Below are positions 45,516 through 58,180 of a stretch of DNA of 64,000 nt, piece after piece. The stretch is taken from NCBI GenBank assembly GCA_018389105.1, contig JACATO010001061.1:124001-188000 (forward strand). Direction: 5' to 3'. The stretch comes from Nautilus pompilius (Eukaryota; Mollusca; Cephalopoda; Nautilida; Nautilidae). The notes beneath the pieces were generated by a model that was not told the DNA's origin, searched no databases, and saw nothing but the letters and a program-made list of their open reading frames with translations. A program made the translations under genes and the position numbers. The stretch's first letter is position 1. Each line of letters opens with the position of its first letter.

Positions 45516-48248
45516 CTAGAAAGATAAAACAGCAAAAAAACAGATCTTTATTGATATTTTAAAATATTGTTTGGTCTAAAGAAAACAAAAATACAATGAT
45601 AAATATTAAAAGTAAAATTTCACTAAAGTTAAACAGAAATGTTAAAAATTCACTAAGTTCTTTGACAGAAGTATGGAAATATTATATATAATTTTTTTTT
45701 AAAAAAAACCTGTAAAACCATATTTTTATGTATAATTATTTGACTATAAAATAAATTTTCAAAACTTCTATAAACAAAGTCTTTTCTTTCCAAATTATCC
45801 CTCTTGTTTATTAGTGATTATGTATTTTTAGAATATCATAACTGCAGAAGATAGCACACTGAAAACTAAGAGGTAGGGCTACAACTATAACAAAACAGCC
45901 AAAATCTTGATCAAAATGATATTTGATAAATAAAACAGATTTATAAATTCCAGTGGAAACTATGAAGTGCTACAGATTTGCTGAGCTGAACAGACAAGTT
46001 AAACTCACTCATAAACAATGGTTATCTTTTTTTTTTTATTAGTGTTCTCTGTAGCTCAAGAAACAGTTTAGCAGATTAATCAAGCACATGTCAGTTGCTC
46101 ATTTTTAGGCCTGTCAAATGCAAAACGCCATTTGTTTACAAAAACGAACTGTTAAAAACTTACTCAAGTAAAATTAGAGAAAATATTTTAAAAGAAAAAA
46201 AATGAGGACAGGTGAATACTGTTAACCTATAAACTACAAATCACAAGTTGAAATATTTTAAACAATGAAGTTGAAAGAAATGAAGTTCTCAGTTATGGAA
46301 TTTGATAGAACCTGCATTAAAATTAGTGGCTTGTAACCAGAGCCAATATTAAAGAAAGAATATATATTCAGAAGATACAGCAGTAAGAGTGTTGTGTTTT
46401 TAATGAATATTCAAATTAACAAATAACACCCTGGGAAATTTCTGTTAATGCATAATTAGTTACATATCACTGGTGTCATTTAAGAAACTGTAATTAATTA
46501 AGCCATGAATGCCATATATATTGTTCTTTTCTGTAATGAGTTAATCTATATGCAATGGTGGAAATAGTCCAGAACACACTGAAACCATTCTGGGAATAAA
46601 ATAATTACAATTTAGAAAATTTTCATTGAAAGAATATCCCTTTTTTGTGCAAGAGTTGGAGTTTACTTTATTATATTTTCCTAAGTAAGCTGGGTTTTCT
46701 TAAAGACAGATATATTTTATAGTTAGAAATTATCTAGGTCTAGCAAGGATAATAGTATCGATTTTGCATGTGAAGCCATGACCTCCCTCACTGATCAAGC
46801 CAACAAGAGGTCATTTAGTGGCTCTTGGACTGAATAGAGTTGGTTATCTTCCATAGCTCTCTCAGGGAAGAGATCTTTCAAGCTGCTCAGCTGAAGATTC
46901 TTCCCTCAAGCTGGAGTGAACCAGAGGGCCTCCTCTACACGTTCTACCTCCTCAATATGCGGAAAAATGGTTACAAGAAGGTCAAAAATGCACAGATTAC
47001 ATCATATTCCATAGTAAATACTTATATGATGCAATGTCATAACTATGAATAAAATATTCATTCAAAATGTTACCATAATCATTACTATAATATTTGAAAT
47101 AGCATTCTGGGAGTAAATTTTTTTCGATTTCAACCACTATCGTTCTCTACAAGTTAGTCATTTGTATGTGGAGTGACATACAATTTTAATATGCAGCCTC
47201 TGTTGATAATGCAATGCTTTATTTATTTATTGAAATGCTCTATTAATTACTAGGATTTTAAGATGTTTATGAAGGGTAGACACATTTTGCTGGATCTCCA
47301 ATTGGTAATGCCAGGTGTAGGGATAACCTGATGATCTGTATGTAAGGCTTTTTTTATTTGATCACACTCCTTACAACCTATAATCTTACAGCCAGCCATT
47401 TCACTGCCTGAGGTAGCTAAGAGATCACAATCAATCTGTTAGAGACAAATCCTCCAAGACATGCAGTACTTTTTTGCTTGTCAACCAGCTTATATCTCAA
47501 ACACCATTTTCTACCATCACATATACATGAGCAGTCATTGTTCTAATGTGAACAACAGTTTTTTCTTTGCAGCTGGCCAGGTTAATCACTTCCATGGCCT
47601 GTTTAAGAGGCATTCCAAGGTTCCTTGACATACAGTATCAGGTATCCCTCACTTTTTCTCCTGTCCAACTTCTTTGTTCTTTTATAACACAGGATGCTAG
47701 ATAGCAGAGATCAACTTTCTGCTTCTCTACCTGTAACTGTGCTTGTCCACATGTTTCAAGACGTTTCATAATTCTGCTTTTTACTCTTAAAAAGTTATTG
47801 GAGTGAACAAATTACCCTTGAATGTTTTAAGGTATAGAGCTCAATGTGATCCCTGGTTTTCAGTATTTTAAATTATACTAATGAATGAGTGTTAACACAA
47901 ACATAGCTGACTCAAAGTATATTCCACATGCTTTTGTAAACATATTTACTGTCTCTTTAGTAAACAAGTCAAATAAATGTTTTGGCACACATGTTATGGG
48001 AAGAAAAAACTTATCAGAGCTCAGACTATTTGTAATTTGAACCTTGCATATGCTTCATGATATTGCAACCTAAGTATTTCTTCAAATAATAAATATGGAT
48101 GATAATCTGGAGATTACCTTTTTTAAAAGTTTATCACTTAAACGATTAAGACTTTTACTGACATAACATTAAGCACTGATACTCAGATTTATTTTGAAAA
48201 AAAGTAGATTGTTTTCCTTCAGAAAATGCAATCAAAGTAAAAACTTAC
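45516..48248. other. 2.7-kb intron
   Basis: The right half holds a block at 47260-47850 whose minus strand has long partly open, Cys-containing stretches, and a GC-richer block at 46780-46990. Both look like decayed repeats of unknown class. The rest is plain AT-rich intron. Confidence 0.5.
47260..47850 (-). repeat. possible coding remnant of an unidentified mobile element
   Basis: On the minus strand, partly open frames read EVINLASCKEKTVVHIRTM near 47600-47540, SRIMKRLETCGQAQLQVEK near 47790-47730 and GCKIIGCKECDQIKKA near 47400-47350. Composition is less AT-rich than the surrounding intron. I do not recognise the family; it could be a LINE ORF1/ORF2 piece or a processed host-gene fragment. 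Confidence 0.25.
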
Positions 48249-48483
48249 AACAGTATTCTGCTCCATCATGCAGAATTTTACTGAAATTCTTAGGACAACC
48301 AGCAAAACCTGCCAAACTGGTGTTTGGTGTCTTAAATCCACAATGTAAACTACCATCAAACAAGTTTTCAAACAGTTGGTTCAAAGCAGGCATAGCAATC
48401 AGACTTTTAATTCTTGATGAACAGTTGCTCTTCAGTGAATTTGTTTCATTTGCTCCAACTTCAAACGTATACAATGCATTGAT
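48249..48483 (-). CDS. SVEP1-like exon 5: unnamed region X, second half
   Basis: 235 bp, phase 0 to 1; acceptor GATTTTTCAG, donor TGTT/GTAAGT. About 78 residues starting INALYTFEVGANETNS and running through LHCGFKTPNTS, GFAGCPKNFS and GAEYCC. The late cysteines lead directly into the first GCC2/GCC3 repeat of exon 6, so the end of this exon is probably the beginning of the Cys-rich repeat array. N-glycosylation sequons are present. No named domain recognised in its first 50 residues. Confidence 0.75.
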
Positions 48484-50092
48484 CTGAAAAATCATTACAG
48501 AAAAGTGTTCATTCACACAACAGGCCTCAAAAACAGAAATGACTGTAGATAATTTTATCAAATATAAGCAAGAGAATATTTCAAAGGATGGTTATGGAAG
48601 ATGTTTCATCATTCCCCATACCAATGCTACAAATCTGCTGTCCTTGACAGTTGACTGCACACACACATACGTGCATGCACACACAAATGCATCTATGATC
48701 CATCCATTCAAAGACCCAAAAGCCTCCAGAGGATGTGAAATGGTGAAAGTTTGATTCACCTTCGAAGTCTGTGGGCAGCCAACATGCATCCTGGACCAGG
48801 TAAGGAGATGGTCTTGATATGCATTTGACACTAACGACTCTTGTTGAGAAAATCATCCTGTATGACCAGGTTTACACGGAACCTGTTGTACAATGCATTC
48901 ACTTAGCAATGTGGATGATGCAACAGCTGAAGGGAATTTTATTTTTGGCAGTTACTATGAATTTGGTGGACTAATACAATAAATTAAAATAATGCGTAAC
49001 AAATTACTTTTAAAATGGTTTCATTTTAAAATGTCCCTTTATTTTGAACAATTTCACAGAAACCAGTGATAATGGCAGGATGTCCAGAATATTGCTGTGC
49101 AGTGGTTACACCTTCCTCCCTAAACAAACCTAGGAACAATCAAAGATCAGCTGCAACCTGTGTATAGACTAACTGGTACATCTTGATTACTGTGTCCTTT
49201 GGTAGCACTTTTCTTGGACAATGGGACTCCCTACCCAAAAAGCTCACTCTTCAGCAGTAATGATAGTTAGGTATGTAGAGCATGGCTGAACTGGGCAGTT
49301 CAAATATGTTTATTCAATAATAGGCAATTAGACTTTGCTAGAAATAAAACCTGTTGACTTGACTTCTTCAACAAAAGTAACAAAGTTTGGCAAAAATATT
49401 ATGGTAGTAAGTGAAGAAGACAGAGACAGATGATAAAATTTGCTGAGGTAGCATTCTGCTTAGCAACGCAAAACTTAGAAATTAAATCAATGCAATGGAC
49501 CTCAAAAGAGTGCATAGACTAAAAACTTTTGGAATTTCAGTTCTTGAAACAAGACAGTCTAACAACATTGACTGTTGTATTTTTAAATACACATCATGTT
49601 AACTAATGAAAAAGAACTATATATATATACCTACTTCAGACATGAAAGCATCTTTGGCATGTGTTATTTACAACAATATAGCCACATCTCTTATTGTTTA
49701 TTTATTTATTAACTGAGAATTTGACACAATTTTGTTTGGCGTGTTCCAAGAAAGGAATATAGCTCTTGAAGTATAAAGATAAATGTCCTGAAAGGATCTC
49801 TCTCTTCCAAAAATAGCAACAACAGGAGTAAAAGTCATAATAAAACAAATGATAAAAGTAAATAACTTTCATAATTTTGAGTAATAACAGCAGCAAAGTC
49901 ACACTAAAATTAAAAATAAATAAGTTTTCTTGTCTTAAGGCAAAAGCCTATCAACAATTTTTAGAAGAAGTTTTTGTTTTTTTTAATACAAGAAGAGCAC
50001 ACTTTTACAACTGATCTCTGCATAAAATGCATATTTTCAGCTGTTTCTCTCATCTGTTTTGCTATTCTCCCAAAGTAAAAATAGTTACTTAC
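48484..50092. other. 1.6-kb intron
   Basis: Includes a short purine-pyrimidine repeat (AC-rich, 48657-48690) and a mildly GC-richer block at 48600-48950. Neither shows a domain or terminal repeats that I can name. Confidence 0.55.
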
Positions 50093-50298
50093 CATAGTAC
50101 TTTGTGAAATTTTCCAGCTTATATTTACCAGTTCAACACCGACCCTTTCTTCATTAATTGTGCATTCATTTTTCAAGAAATTCAAAACATTTGGAATTTT
50201 GCGTGTTATACTCCTGAACTCCTGTTTGCAAATAATAATTGGAATCAAAGAATGGTAAGCCAGATTGATAATGATGCTGTAATGAAAAGCTGAAACAA
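50093..50298 (-). CDS. SVEP1-like exon 4: unnamed region X, first half
   Basis: 206 bp, phase 1 to 0; acceptor TATTTTTCAG, donor ACTATG/GTAAGT. It encodes about 69 residues after the sushi domain, including SLIPIIICKQEFRS, VLNFLKNEC and GVELVNISWKIS, with two cysteines and a strand-rich look. In SVEP1 an uncharacterised linker also lies between sushi and GCC2/GCC3. A second in-frame acceptor 9 bp downstream (GTTTCAG) would drop three residues. Function is unknown; it is probably a small folded extracellular domain shared with exon 5. Confidence 0.72.
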
Positions 50299-51813
50299 CT
50301 GAAAAATAGAAAACAAAAACAATAAAAGCATTTTACCAACATATTCACATTTGGAAATTCATTTATAGTACTGAGAGAGACTGGCTTTTGGTTAAGACCA
50401 AATTGTCCCTAACCATTTGTATACCACATTTTTCAAACCCCAAAAGTAATTTTATTAATATTCTATTATTTCTGTACATAAATTATATTTTTATCAATAA
50501 AATATAAATGCTAACTAACTTGATATATATTTATACTGCTATTGCTTAGCCAACAAATACAAAAAACTATTTAGAGCTTCTAATGTTTATTTCCAGTGGT
50601 AATATAAAACAAAATTTTGCTCTCATCTTTTCAATGTCAGTAACACAGGAGTAAATAATGACACAAATTTCTAAAAAACATTTTATCAATATGTATATAC
50701 ACACATCAAAATTAAATTTTTATTTATTTATTTAATATTTGAATCTTGGATACTGTTTTTATTTTAAAGATGATAAAAATACCCAAAATATTTTTTTGAA
50801 TTTTACTGCAGTTTTTTTTTCCTTAGTGGTAGCAATAAGAATTGTTTTTTTTTTTAAAATAAGTTCAGACATTTTACATAATTTTCATACTTTTATTCAA
50901 ATCTACTATTACTAATATCTATCTGAGAAACTGGGGCAAATAGAATCCCCTTAAGTTGTATTTCATGGCACAGTGGGATTTTAAACTGACAAAAATAGGA
51001 CCAACAGTTTGGAAAGAAAATCTGTCTGATTCTGACTGATGTTGCCAACATTTAACTACAAAATGGGATCATTCTTATTTCATACAACAATTTGAAAATC
51101 TGGCACAAACAGAGAGAAACAAACTTTCCCATCCTTTGTTTATATGTGGTCTGATACAATGATTTAGATAGTATGCATACATCAGGTCAGCTGATTATTT
51201 GTGTAGCTTAAATCTACTTTTATATTAAAATCAAACATGCTTTGTGAGGCATGTAGTCAATGACAGAATAAAACTTACAGCACTAATACTAGTAAGTGCA
51301 CATACTGAGTTAATGCTGTTTAAACACAAGGAAACAATACTTAAAGAAATTCATCAGTGCAGTTTTTCTGTTTGCTGAAGGTCTGTTGTTTTTTTTTCTT
51401 TTGGTTGAGATAAGAATAGACAATTCATTGTTTGAATCTCATTGTGTCATTTAATTCTAAAACAGATCCAGTTATCCCACTGATAGTAGATAGGAATGGA
51501 GACAAGAGATAAATAGGACAGGAGAAATAGTGATTTCTTCAAAACAGGAAGTCAAACATATCTAATAGATTCCTTAAATTCTTTACTGTTATTTGTCATC
51601 ACAGTTTCTGTAGTAAATATTACATTAATAGTTTTTTTTAAAATACCAAATTAAAATTCTTTTAACTTATATATTTTTTCTTACAATAAATTTATGAAAA
51701 AGTGAACATGATTCCAATTATCGAAGTACTTTATCCCATGATGAAATAAGTAATATTGACTTTTTATACAATAACCTAAGAAATAAACAAGATTCCAAGT
51801 AAAATATTCTTAC
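50299..51813. other. 1.5-kb intron
   Basis: AT-rich, with short A/T runs. No repeat, exon or regulatory element recognised. Confidence 0.6.
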
Positions 51814-52014
51814 ATGAACAATCTTCAGCTTGTGATGAAGATGGTGTCCACTCATTAGCACCAGAACAGTTGAATGTCTTTTCAGATTTCCCATCAGGAA
51901 AGAAATAGCTTGGATCACAAATGAGCCAGCATTGTAAGATTCCCTCAGTGTGTTCTGAACAGGTTTTCTTCCCATTTAATGGCTCTCTTAGTAACTCTGA
52001 GAAACAAATAGTTG
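51814..52014 (-). CDS. SVEP1-like exon 3: sushi (CCP) domain
   Basis: 201 bp, phase 1 to 1; acceptor TTTTTTGCAG, donor TCAT/GTAAGA. The 67 residues contain the Cys spacing of a sushi domain: TICF, KKTCSEH, QCWLICDPSYFF, FNCSGANEWTP and AEDC. The 'C-x-x-G-x-W' before the last Cys is the CCP hallmark. In SVEP1 a single sushi likewise follows the HYR pair. The longest open frame here is a shifted one, so this exon is easily missed. Confidence 0.82.
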
Positions 52015-52493
52015 CTGCAAAAAATGAGTAAATAATAATGAAAATTAATTGTAAATCATGTAACTACTTTTATTCTTTTAAAATATTCCATAATTCTTCA
52101 TCATCACTGTAGATCATTTGTTTGTTTTACCAATAAAAAAGTAAAATCTTCTTAAGGCACAGTCAGTCCCCTCCAAAATGTCCAACAGCAGGATTCATGC
52201 TAAATTAGCCTCTTGATTTCCTCCATCCCTTTCAACCCAAATTCTGTATCATAGGACATAAGATTTCCTTTACTATGGAAACAACGATGGAATATATGAA
52301 ACAAAATAACTTCAATTTTTTAAATGAAAATGTAACTAAATTGTATTGAATGCATTAATTTGCTTTAGATAAGTTTTAAACTTTCTGACCTCTTCATCTA
52401 ATCTCTGGATTCTTGTCAACAAGCAATAGTTAATTATTAGTTATTGTATACTAAATAAAAGCTTAAATAACCATTTATAGAAGAGTATATTAG

Positions 52494-53560
52494 CAGTGCT
52501 GCTAAAAATTGGCGCAAAATTTGAAGGTAAGATTTGCTTGTAAACAACAACATGAAACAGTAGTATTATCATTATATGGATGCATATCCATAAATATCAA
52601 TTACAGCCTGACAGTGCTCAAGCATAGAATCCACAAGACAAGTACACCAATCTGTGCAAATATCAACCCAAGTTGACTGAATAATTTGGAACAGTTGATT
52701 CAAATTTATGGGCTTTTTCATTTTATCAGCTTTCTCTATATCATTCCAGGGATCCTCTACTTAATTCAAATCAGATATTTGAGAGAGCCACATTAGAGCT
52801 GTAAATCAGTGAAATACTGCTTGATGATGGCAGCTGATTGTTTCATACCATTATCATGTTAGAAAATCCAGTTGAGATGGAGCAGTTCCTCAAAATATGG
52901 TTATAGTATATATTGGTCGAAATGTTGGGGTAAACAAACTGACCCATTATTCCCTGAATACAACAAACATGATCTGTTCCTTTTGGGGGGAAACATCAGT
53001 TTGGTGCACTCTCAGATGGATTCCTTCAATGAATCTTCATCACATTTTTTACTGTATGATATAGACTTCTGGAACCATGATTCAGACTAGAGCACACTGG
53101 CCCACATTTCCAAGGTTCAATAAAGATGGTCCTTGGTGAACTAAAGTTGGGACCCTTGATTCTTCAAAGAAACAGAGTTCCTTCCTGATAACATGCCTCA
53201 TCAATTTGAAATCACAAATCCTATTTGGACAGTTCTCACAAAGATTGTAAGGTCTTCCAAAGCACTTAAAATGTCAACAGACATCTTGTGCCAGTCTATT
53301 TCAGTCACACACACAATTTTTCAATCAATTCGAGCTTCAGTTTTCAGGGCCTGTGACTTATATGGCATTCAATGTAGCTGTCCATTTGTTCATACAGATT
53401 CCAGAACAGATAGCAAGCCATTTCACTGAACTTCACCTGCTTAGCAATCTTGGAATATAAATGTTTCTCCTTACATAATTCCAGAATCTGAATGCATTTT
53501 GTTGGGCATAAACTGCCACTTTTTTACCCATTAGAATGCTAAGAAGATTATGCATTAGTT
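52494..53560 (-). mobile_element. Tc1-like transposase relic
   Basis: Minus-strand fragments in several frames cover most of a Tc1-type transposase. There is a start-like MGKKVAVYAQQ near 53530, an HDNGMKQSA (catalytic Asp context) near 52840, and a C-terminal block near 52615-52740 with IEKADKMKKPINLNQL and DICTDWCTCLVDSMLEHC. Many stops and frameshifts show it is dead. The left edge starts CAGTGCTGCTAAAAATTGGC. A similar sequence at 53612 lies in the same, not inverted, orientation, so the right boundary is uncertain. Confidence 0.65.
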
Positions 53561-54427
53561 TTACTGTATTATATTGGTTGACTAAAATAAACAAATAACA
53601 TAAGCAGCTGACAGTGGTGTTCTAAAACTTTTGTCGCTTTGAAATTTTGTAAAACAATTTACTACAATCATGATGATGTGTCAATTTAAACAAGAAATTT
53701 CTTTTCTATCATCATAATGTCCATGTTGGAATGTTTATTTTTACATATTTTAGGTCAATTTGTGTTTGTTCTGCCTTCATTCTTAAACTTCCAGCACAGT
53801 ATATCAAATATCTTTCATTTTCCATTATTTAGTAACCAGATATTCAAAGCAGAAGTCATTTTATAAATCATTTGAGCCATGATGGCAAGTGGTATTTGCA
53901 AGCAGCCAGATATGCAAAATTAACCCTTTGCACCAAGCACTGCCACAAGACAATGTCCAAACAGTATGAGGTGAAAGTGCAATTCTGTAGTACAAGCCCC
54001 CAAAGGGGACAATGCATGAAACATTAGGGTGAGTAGGTAGTGACCATCATTATCCGGATATTGCAAAATAATTCTATGTCAAACTTTAACATCAATCTTG
54101 AATTGTGTACAAATAATTTATCCTCAGTAAATTCATACAATTTATTATATACATTATTCCCATATTGGTTTGTCCATGTACTTTCAAGTCAGACCTTTCT
54201 TATACATAGTCTTTTTTTAAAAAAAAAGGTTTATGATATATTGTACTTATGTTTTTTCTTAAACCATGGCTTCAATTTGATCACTGCTTACATCAATTTT
54301 TTTGTTGTTGTTCTGAAGATTTGCAAAAGAGAAATATTTTCTGAAGCAATTTATAAAAATACCACCAACAGTATGTTTAATTAAAAATTTTTTCCTCAGC
54401 TTTAGCTTTTGTCAGAATAAAATAACA

Positions 54428-55011
54428 TAGTTGACCCTTGTTATATGCATTTTCATTATCCACGTTTTCATTTTAGTATCAAGAGCAGGATGAATATCCC
54501 TATCGAAAGGATGCCCATTGTTACATCTCAAGGATATAAGGTGGAGTCAATTGTGACAGATGGATCGCTGGGGGAGAGGTTCGGCACAGAATGAAATTAC
54601 CTTCCACGGGGGACTTTATTTATTAAGAGCAATGCAGATATGGACGATAAGACTGATCAGGACACATTCAAAGAGGTATCAGAGATGCACACTACCAGAC
54701 TCACAAAGAAAAGGACTGAGACAAAGACAATTTTGCAACAGCTGATTATTTATTTGCAGCATGCCATAAGAAAAGACTGAAAGAGGAGTGACAAGTCCTG
54801 CCCCCCCAACAAATGAAGGACCGTGAGTAATGTCAATCTGACAGCACCTGTTCTCCAGCGCAGATAATGTCCATGCCGAGTGGGAATTTGAACTGGGCAA
54901 AACTGATACAACCCCCTTTTATTACATCATAAGTTTACTGTTTAACACTGATTCGATATATGTGGCAATTCACAGGAACACAACCTCCATGTATAACGAT
55001 GTTTGACTGTA
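54428..55011. mobile_element. Tigger/pogo-type MITE
   Basis: About 580 bp. The left end reads AGTTGACCCTTGTTATATGC and the right end reversed reads CAGTCAAACATCGTTATACA. These two imperfect inverted ends resemble pogo/Tigger termini. The interior (54550-54900) is more GC-rich than the surrounding intron and has no transposase motif that I could find. Assignment is by the ends alone. Confidence 0.4.
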
Positions 55012-56270
55012 TTAATAAATCAAACAAAATGTACAAGTTCATTATTTTGATTTAAGTGGAATTCACCAGTAGCAAAGGTAGAATTGTTCATGAAAAATTT
55101 CAGGTAAGCTACTGTATCTGATCTTACAACAGTGTGCCCTTTATTCACTCGCACTCTATAAATATAATAATAATACATATAATAATTAGTACCACCATCT
55201 CTAACCACAAAAATTTCTAGATAAAAGCCAGGAAAGTAGTACTCTTCCAAAAGTCTGAACCTCTTAGAAAACTTCACAAGTAAAATAAATATAATATCTT
55301 AAATTTCACAAATGAATCCATTTTACAAAGCAAAGAAAATGTCACGACTGGACACATCCATGTCACAACATCAGGATTTCCCAAAGTTAAATTTTAAAAT
55401 TGTCGCAAATGTTTGGTTTTTTTTGCCACAAACGTGTATCTTTGTGCAGCTTAACACAGTAAGAGTGGACTATGTTTCAATTGTTGTAAAGCTGTTTCCT
55501 GCTGCTCTTTTTTTAGTGATCTCTGTTCTTTCTTTACTACTTTTCTTGTTCATAGTTTTTTCCTAAGAAAATAAAATCATTCAAGCAAAGAAACAAAAGC
55601 ACAAATGAAAACTCTGCTACAAAATCAATGCTGCATTTCATGATAGATAGTGCAACACCCAAATAAATCCCACCCTATCCATGATTTGAGACATGTACAA
55701 TGCCTTATTGCTTGGCATTCGTATTATTTACTGTCAGAAACCATAATGTGTGAGTTTATGTTTATGCAATTTATTTAGAGTTACATTACATGTGAAATAC
55801 AGCACCAGTGGAGCATCGAGTATCACCAGGGTTACAAACCAATTTCATTATATTCTTTCTTAAAGTTGTTCACTATGCTAGAATTTACTTTCTATCAAGC
55901 AAATCATCCACCCAGCTGAAGAAAAACTAACATACATCCAAAACTACTTTATGCTTAAACAGTTATAAACTAAAAACTCCCAAGATGAATTCATAAAAAA
56001 CAAAGTACTTAAAGAATCTGAAATGCTTTACATATGTAAATGATCCAACAATCTTGAACCTTCTCGTATATTCAATTTTTATTTCTAAAAGAATTGTTGT
56101 ATTATTTTTAATAGTGTGATCATCTTTTGATATGTGAAAAGCCATAATACTGGAATATAGGAGCCCCTTATGTTGCTGAGTTCTAAGTGGTTCTCAATGT
56201 TTGCTCTGAAGTCTCATCATTCAGCTTTGTAAACTACTGCAGGTGAAACAAAAAGTTCAAGATGTCTTAC

Positions 56271-56510
56271 CTGTAATTTCTGCTTGGAAAACACATGAAT
56301 CAAAATGTTTGGTATTATCAGTAACATTTGCGATCACTGTAACATAATGTCCTACATTCTGTTTATTTACTGACACAATGCTTGGTGAGAGTGCCGCCTG
56401 TGAACCAGCTGACACAGTGACATATCGTGAAATATTGAACTCAAAATCATCATCATTGGTAACATTGATCTGCAAACTGTCTGGACAACTAACACGAATT
56501 GGTGCCTTCC
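56271..56510 (-). CDS. SVEP1-like exon 2: HYR domain
   Basis: 240 bp, phase 1 to 1; acceptor TTTTTAG at 56512-56511, donor ACAG/GTAAGA. About 80 residues, starting GKAPIRVSCPDSLQIN and ending CVFQAEIT. The early 'V-x-C-P' and late 'C-x-F/V' cysteines are the HYR pair. Joining to exon 1 gives ...LFQ-GKAPIRVSCP, a natural tandem HYR junction. It carries several N-glycosylation sequons. Confidence 0.88.
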
Positions 56511-56849
56511 CTAAAAATGCAGTAAAGAAATATGTAAATATCACTTGTCACAAATTATTGTGATTGATACCAAAACATATTTGACTTAAAATAAAATGGT
56601 TTTGAATTTCCCAAACAAGACATGCACACATTTTCAAACTTATGGATAAATGACAGGAAATATAAACAGGAAAAGAACTTAAAATTTTAACATATACTTA
56701 GTAAACAAACACAAAAACTAGGGATATTGGAATTGGACATCATATTTAATTCCACTTGCAAATAAATGCGCAAAGCAATCAGATGTTAAAAAACAATTTA
56801 TTCCTTAGCAAAATTAGCTCTTGTTTAATGACATGTTAAGGGAGGAATG

Positions 56850-57500
56850 ATAAGATCTGAAAACATGGTTGGCCAATAAATTTTCATGTTGTTATGAAAT
56901 AGACCAGCAACTACTCTGTTGGTAAGTCAAACCTAGAACCAAAGTTGTTGATAAAAAGGTAGAAATATCATTGCACGGTGTCATCCCAGGGCCTCTGAAT
57001 AGTTAGGCAGAACAACGATCTGAGGAATTCTGCCAGCAAAAGCACATCATCACATTATCAACATTACACAAATCATGATAAATGTTGTTCTTCCCAATAC
57101 AGGTAATATGCCTTAACAAAAATTCAAATTAAATAAATGTCTATCAGAAAGCATATGACCCATATCCAATAGTCAAAACTATCAAGTATGGAAATGCCCT
57201 GGAACATCAACCTGCATGAAGAAAGCTTTTGACAGTTTCTCAGGACACCTGTGCCAAGCATTGATGGGTCTGGGAGGCAGTGACTATCTTGTTCAGCAGA
57301 ATCATTCCTGTGATCATCATTATGTGAAGACAAAAATCTTTCCAGAGCTGTTCTTGAGATCACCAGCCTAGTGATAGCGTGCATACAGCTGGCTAATTAC
57401 AGACTGTAAAATGTGTAAATTTGCAGCAACTTCAACTGAAACTCTTGTTATGTAATATACAGATGGGTTTCACTGCATAACCGATGTCAGCTCTACACTG
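56850..57500 (-). mobile_element. Tc1-like transposase relic
   Basis: On the minus strand near 57400-57340 there is a Tc1-type helix-turn-helix reading LQSVISQLYARYH, an in-frame stop, then AGDLKN. This matches the 'SVISRLWxRFQxTGxVxDR' pattern of Tc1 transposases. Weaker similarity to the following Tc1 linker continues toward 57180. Frames are badly broken and I did not find convincing terminal repeats, so the boundaries are approximate. Confidence 0.5.
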
Positions 57501-58180
57501 TATGCACATTTTTATACCAATAAATAATCATGTACATCAAAATTCACATATCTATAAACCCCATCATTTTTACATCTGGAAATGTTTGTGTGTTTCCTAC
57601 ACTAGAATTTAAACCAATGGAATGACCATGTTTAATGTTGGTTTACACTTTAGGCAGTTGTAATAGTTTTGATAAAATTTACCCAAAAATCCAAGATCCC
57701 TAGATTTTTATCCTGATAATTGAAGGATTCATGAGAAAAATAAGTAAAATAAACTTCTCTCAATCATTAGATTTTAAGCACTGTATCCTACAAATGTTGC
57801 AGTCTAACAAATAACATGAAATTATTAGTAAATTTTAATCTGCTGTCTTGTTTCTTTGGATTTGGTATACTGCAACTAAACATTAGAGCCATGTTGTTCA
57901 TCAGTCATAAGCATAAGTCACCCTATTATATGACAAAAAACACTAAATATGGTAATAAGTAAACCCCAGCCAGAACTAGACTATATTTTGAGCAAATATA
58001 GAAAGTAATTGTAACAATTTTCGGTGATGTTGCTGATTCTCTCAAATGATCTACTGTCTAAAATTATTTATACTATAACAACATAACTTATTAATAAATA
58101 TCTTAACATTCATTTACTAGCTAAGATAATAACCAGTTTATTTTAAAAATATAAAATAGAAAATGATCCACTTTTTAATA

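Larger units (their letters stand above)
52015..56270. other. 4.3-kb intron between HYR and sushi exons
   Basis: Contains a Tc1-like relic (52494-53560) and a Tigger-like MITE (54428-55011). I see nothing identifiable in 53620-54420 or 55020-56270. An 85-codon open stretch on the minus strand at 55020-55277 has no recognisable domain and no fitting splice sites. Confidence 0.6.

Noticed and set aside
52494-53640. CAGTGCTGCTAAAAATTGGC at 52494 and CAGTGGTGTTCTAAAACTTT at 53612 as a pair of transposon ends.
   Set aside because: They lie in the same orientation, so they are not inverted repeats bounding one element; possibly two insertions.
55020-55277. 85-codon minus-strand open stretch within an intron of the host gene.
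   Set aside because: No domain, Cys pattern or phase-compatible splice sites; Tyr-rich from AT-repeat composition.
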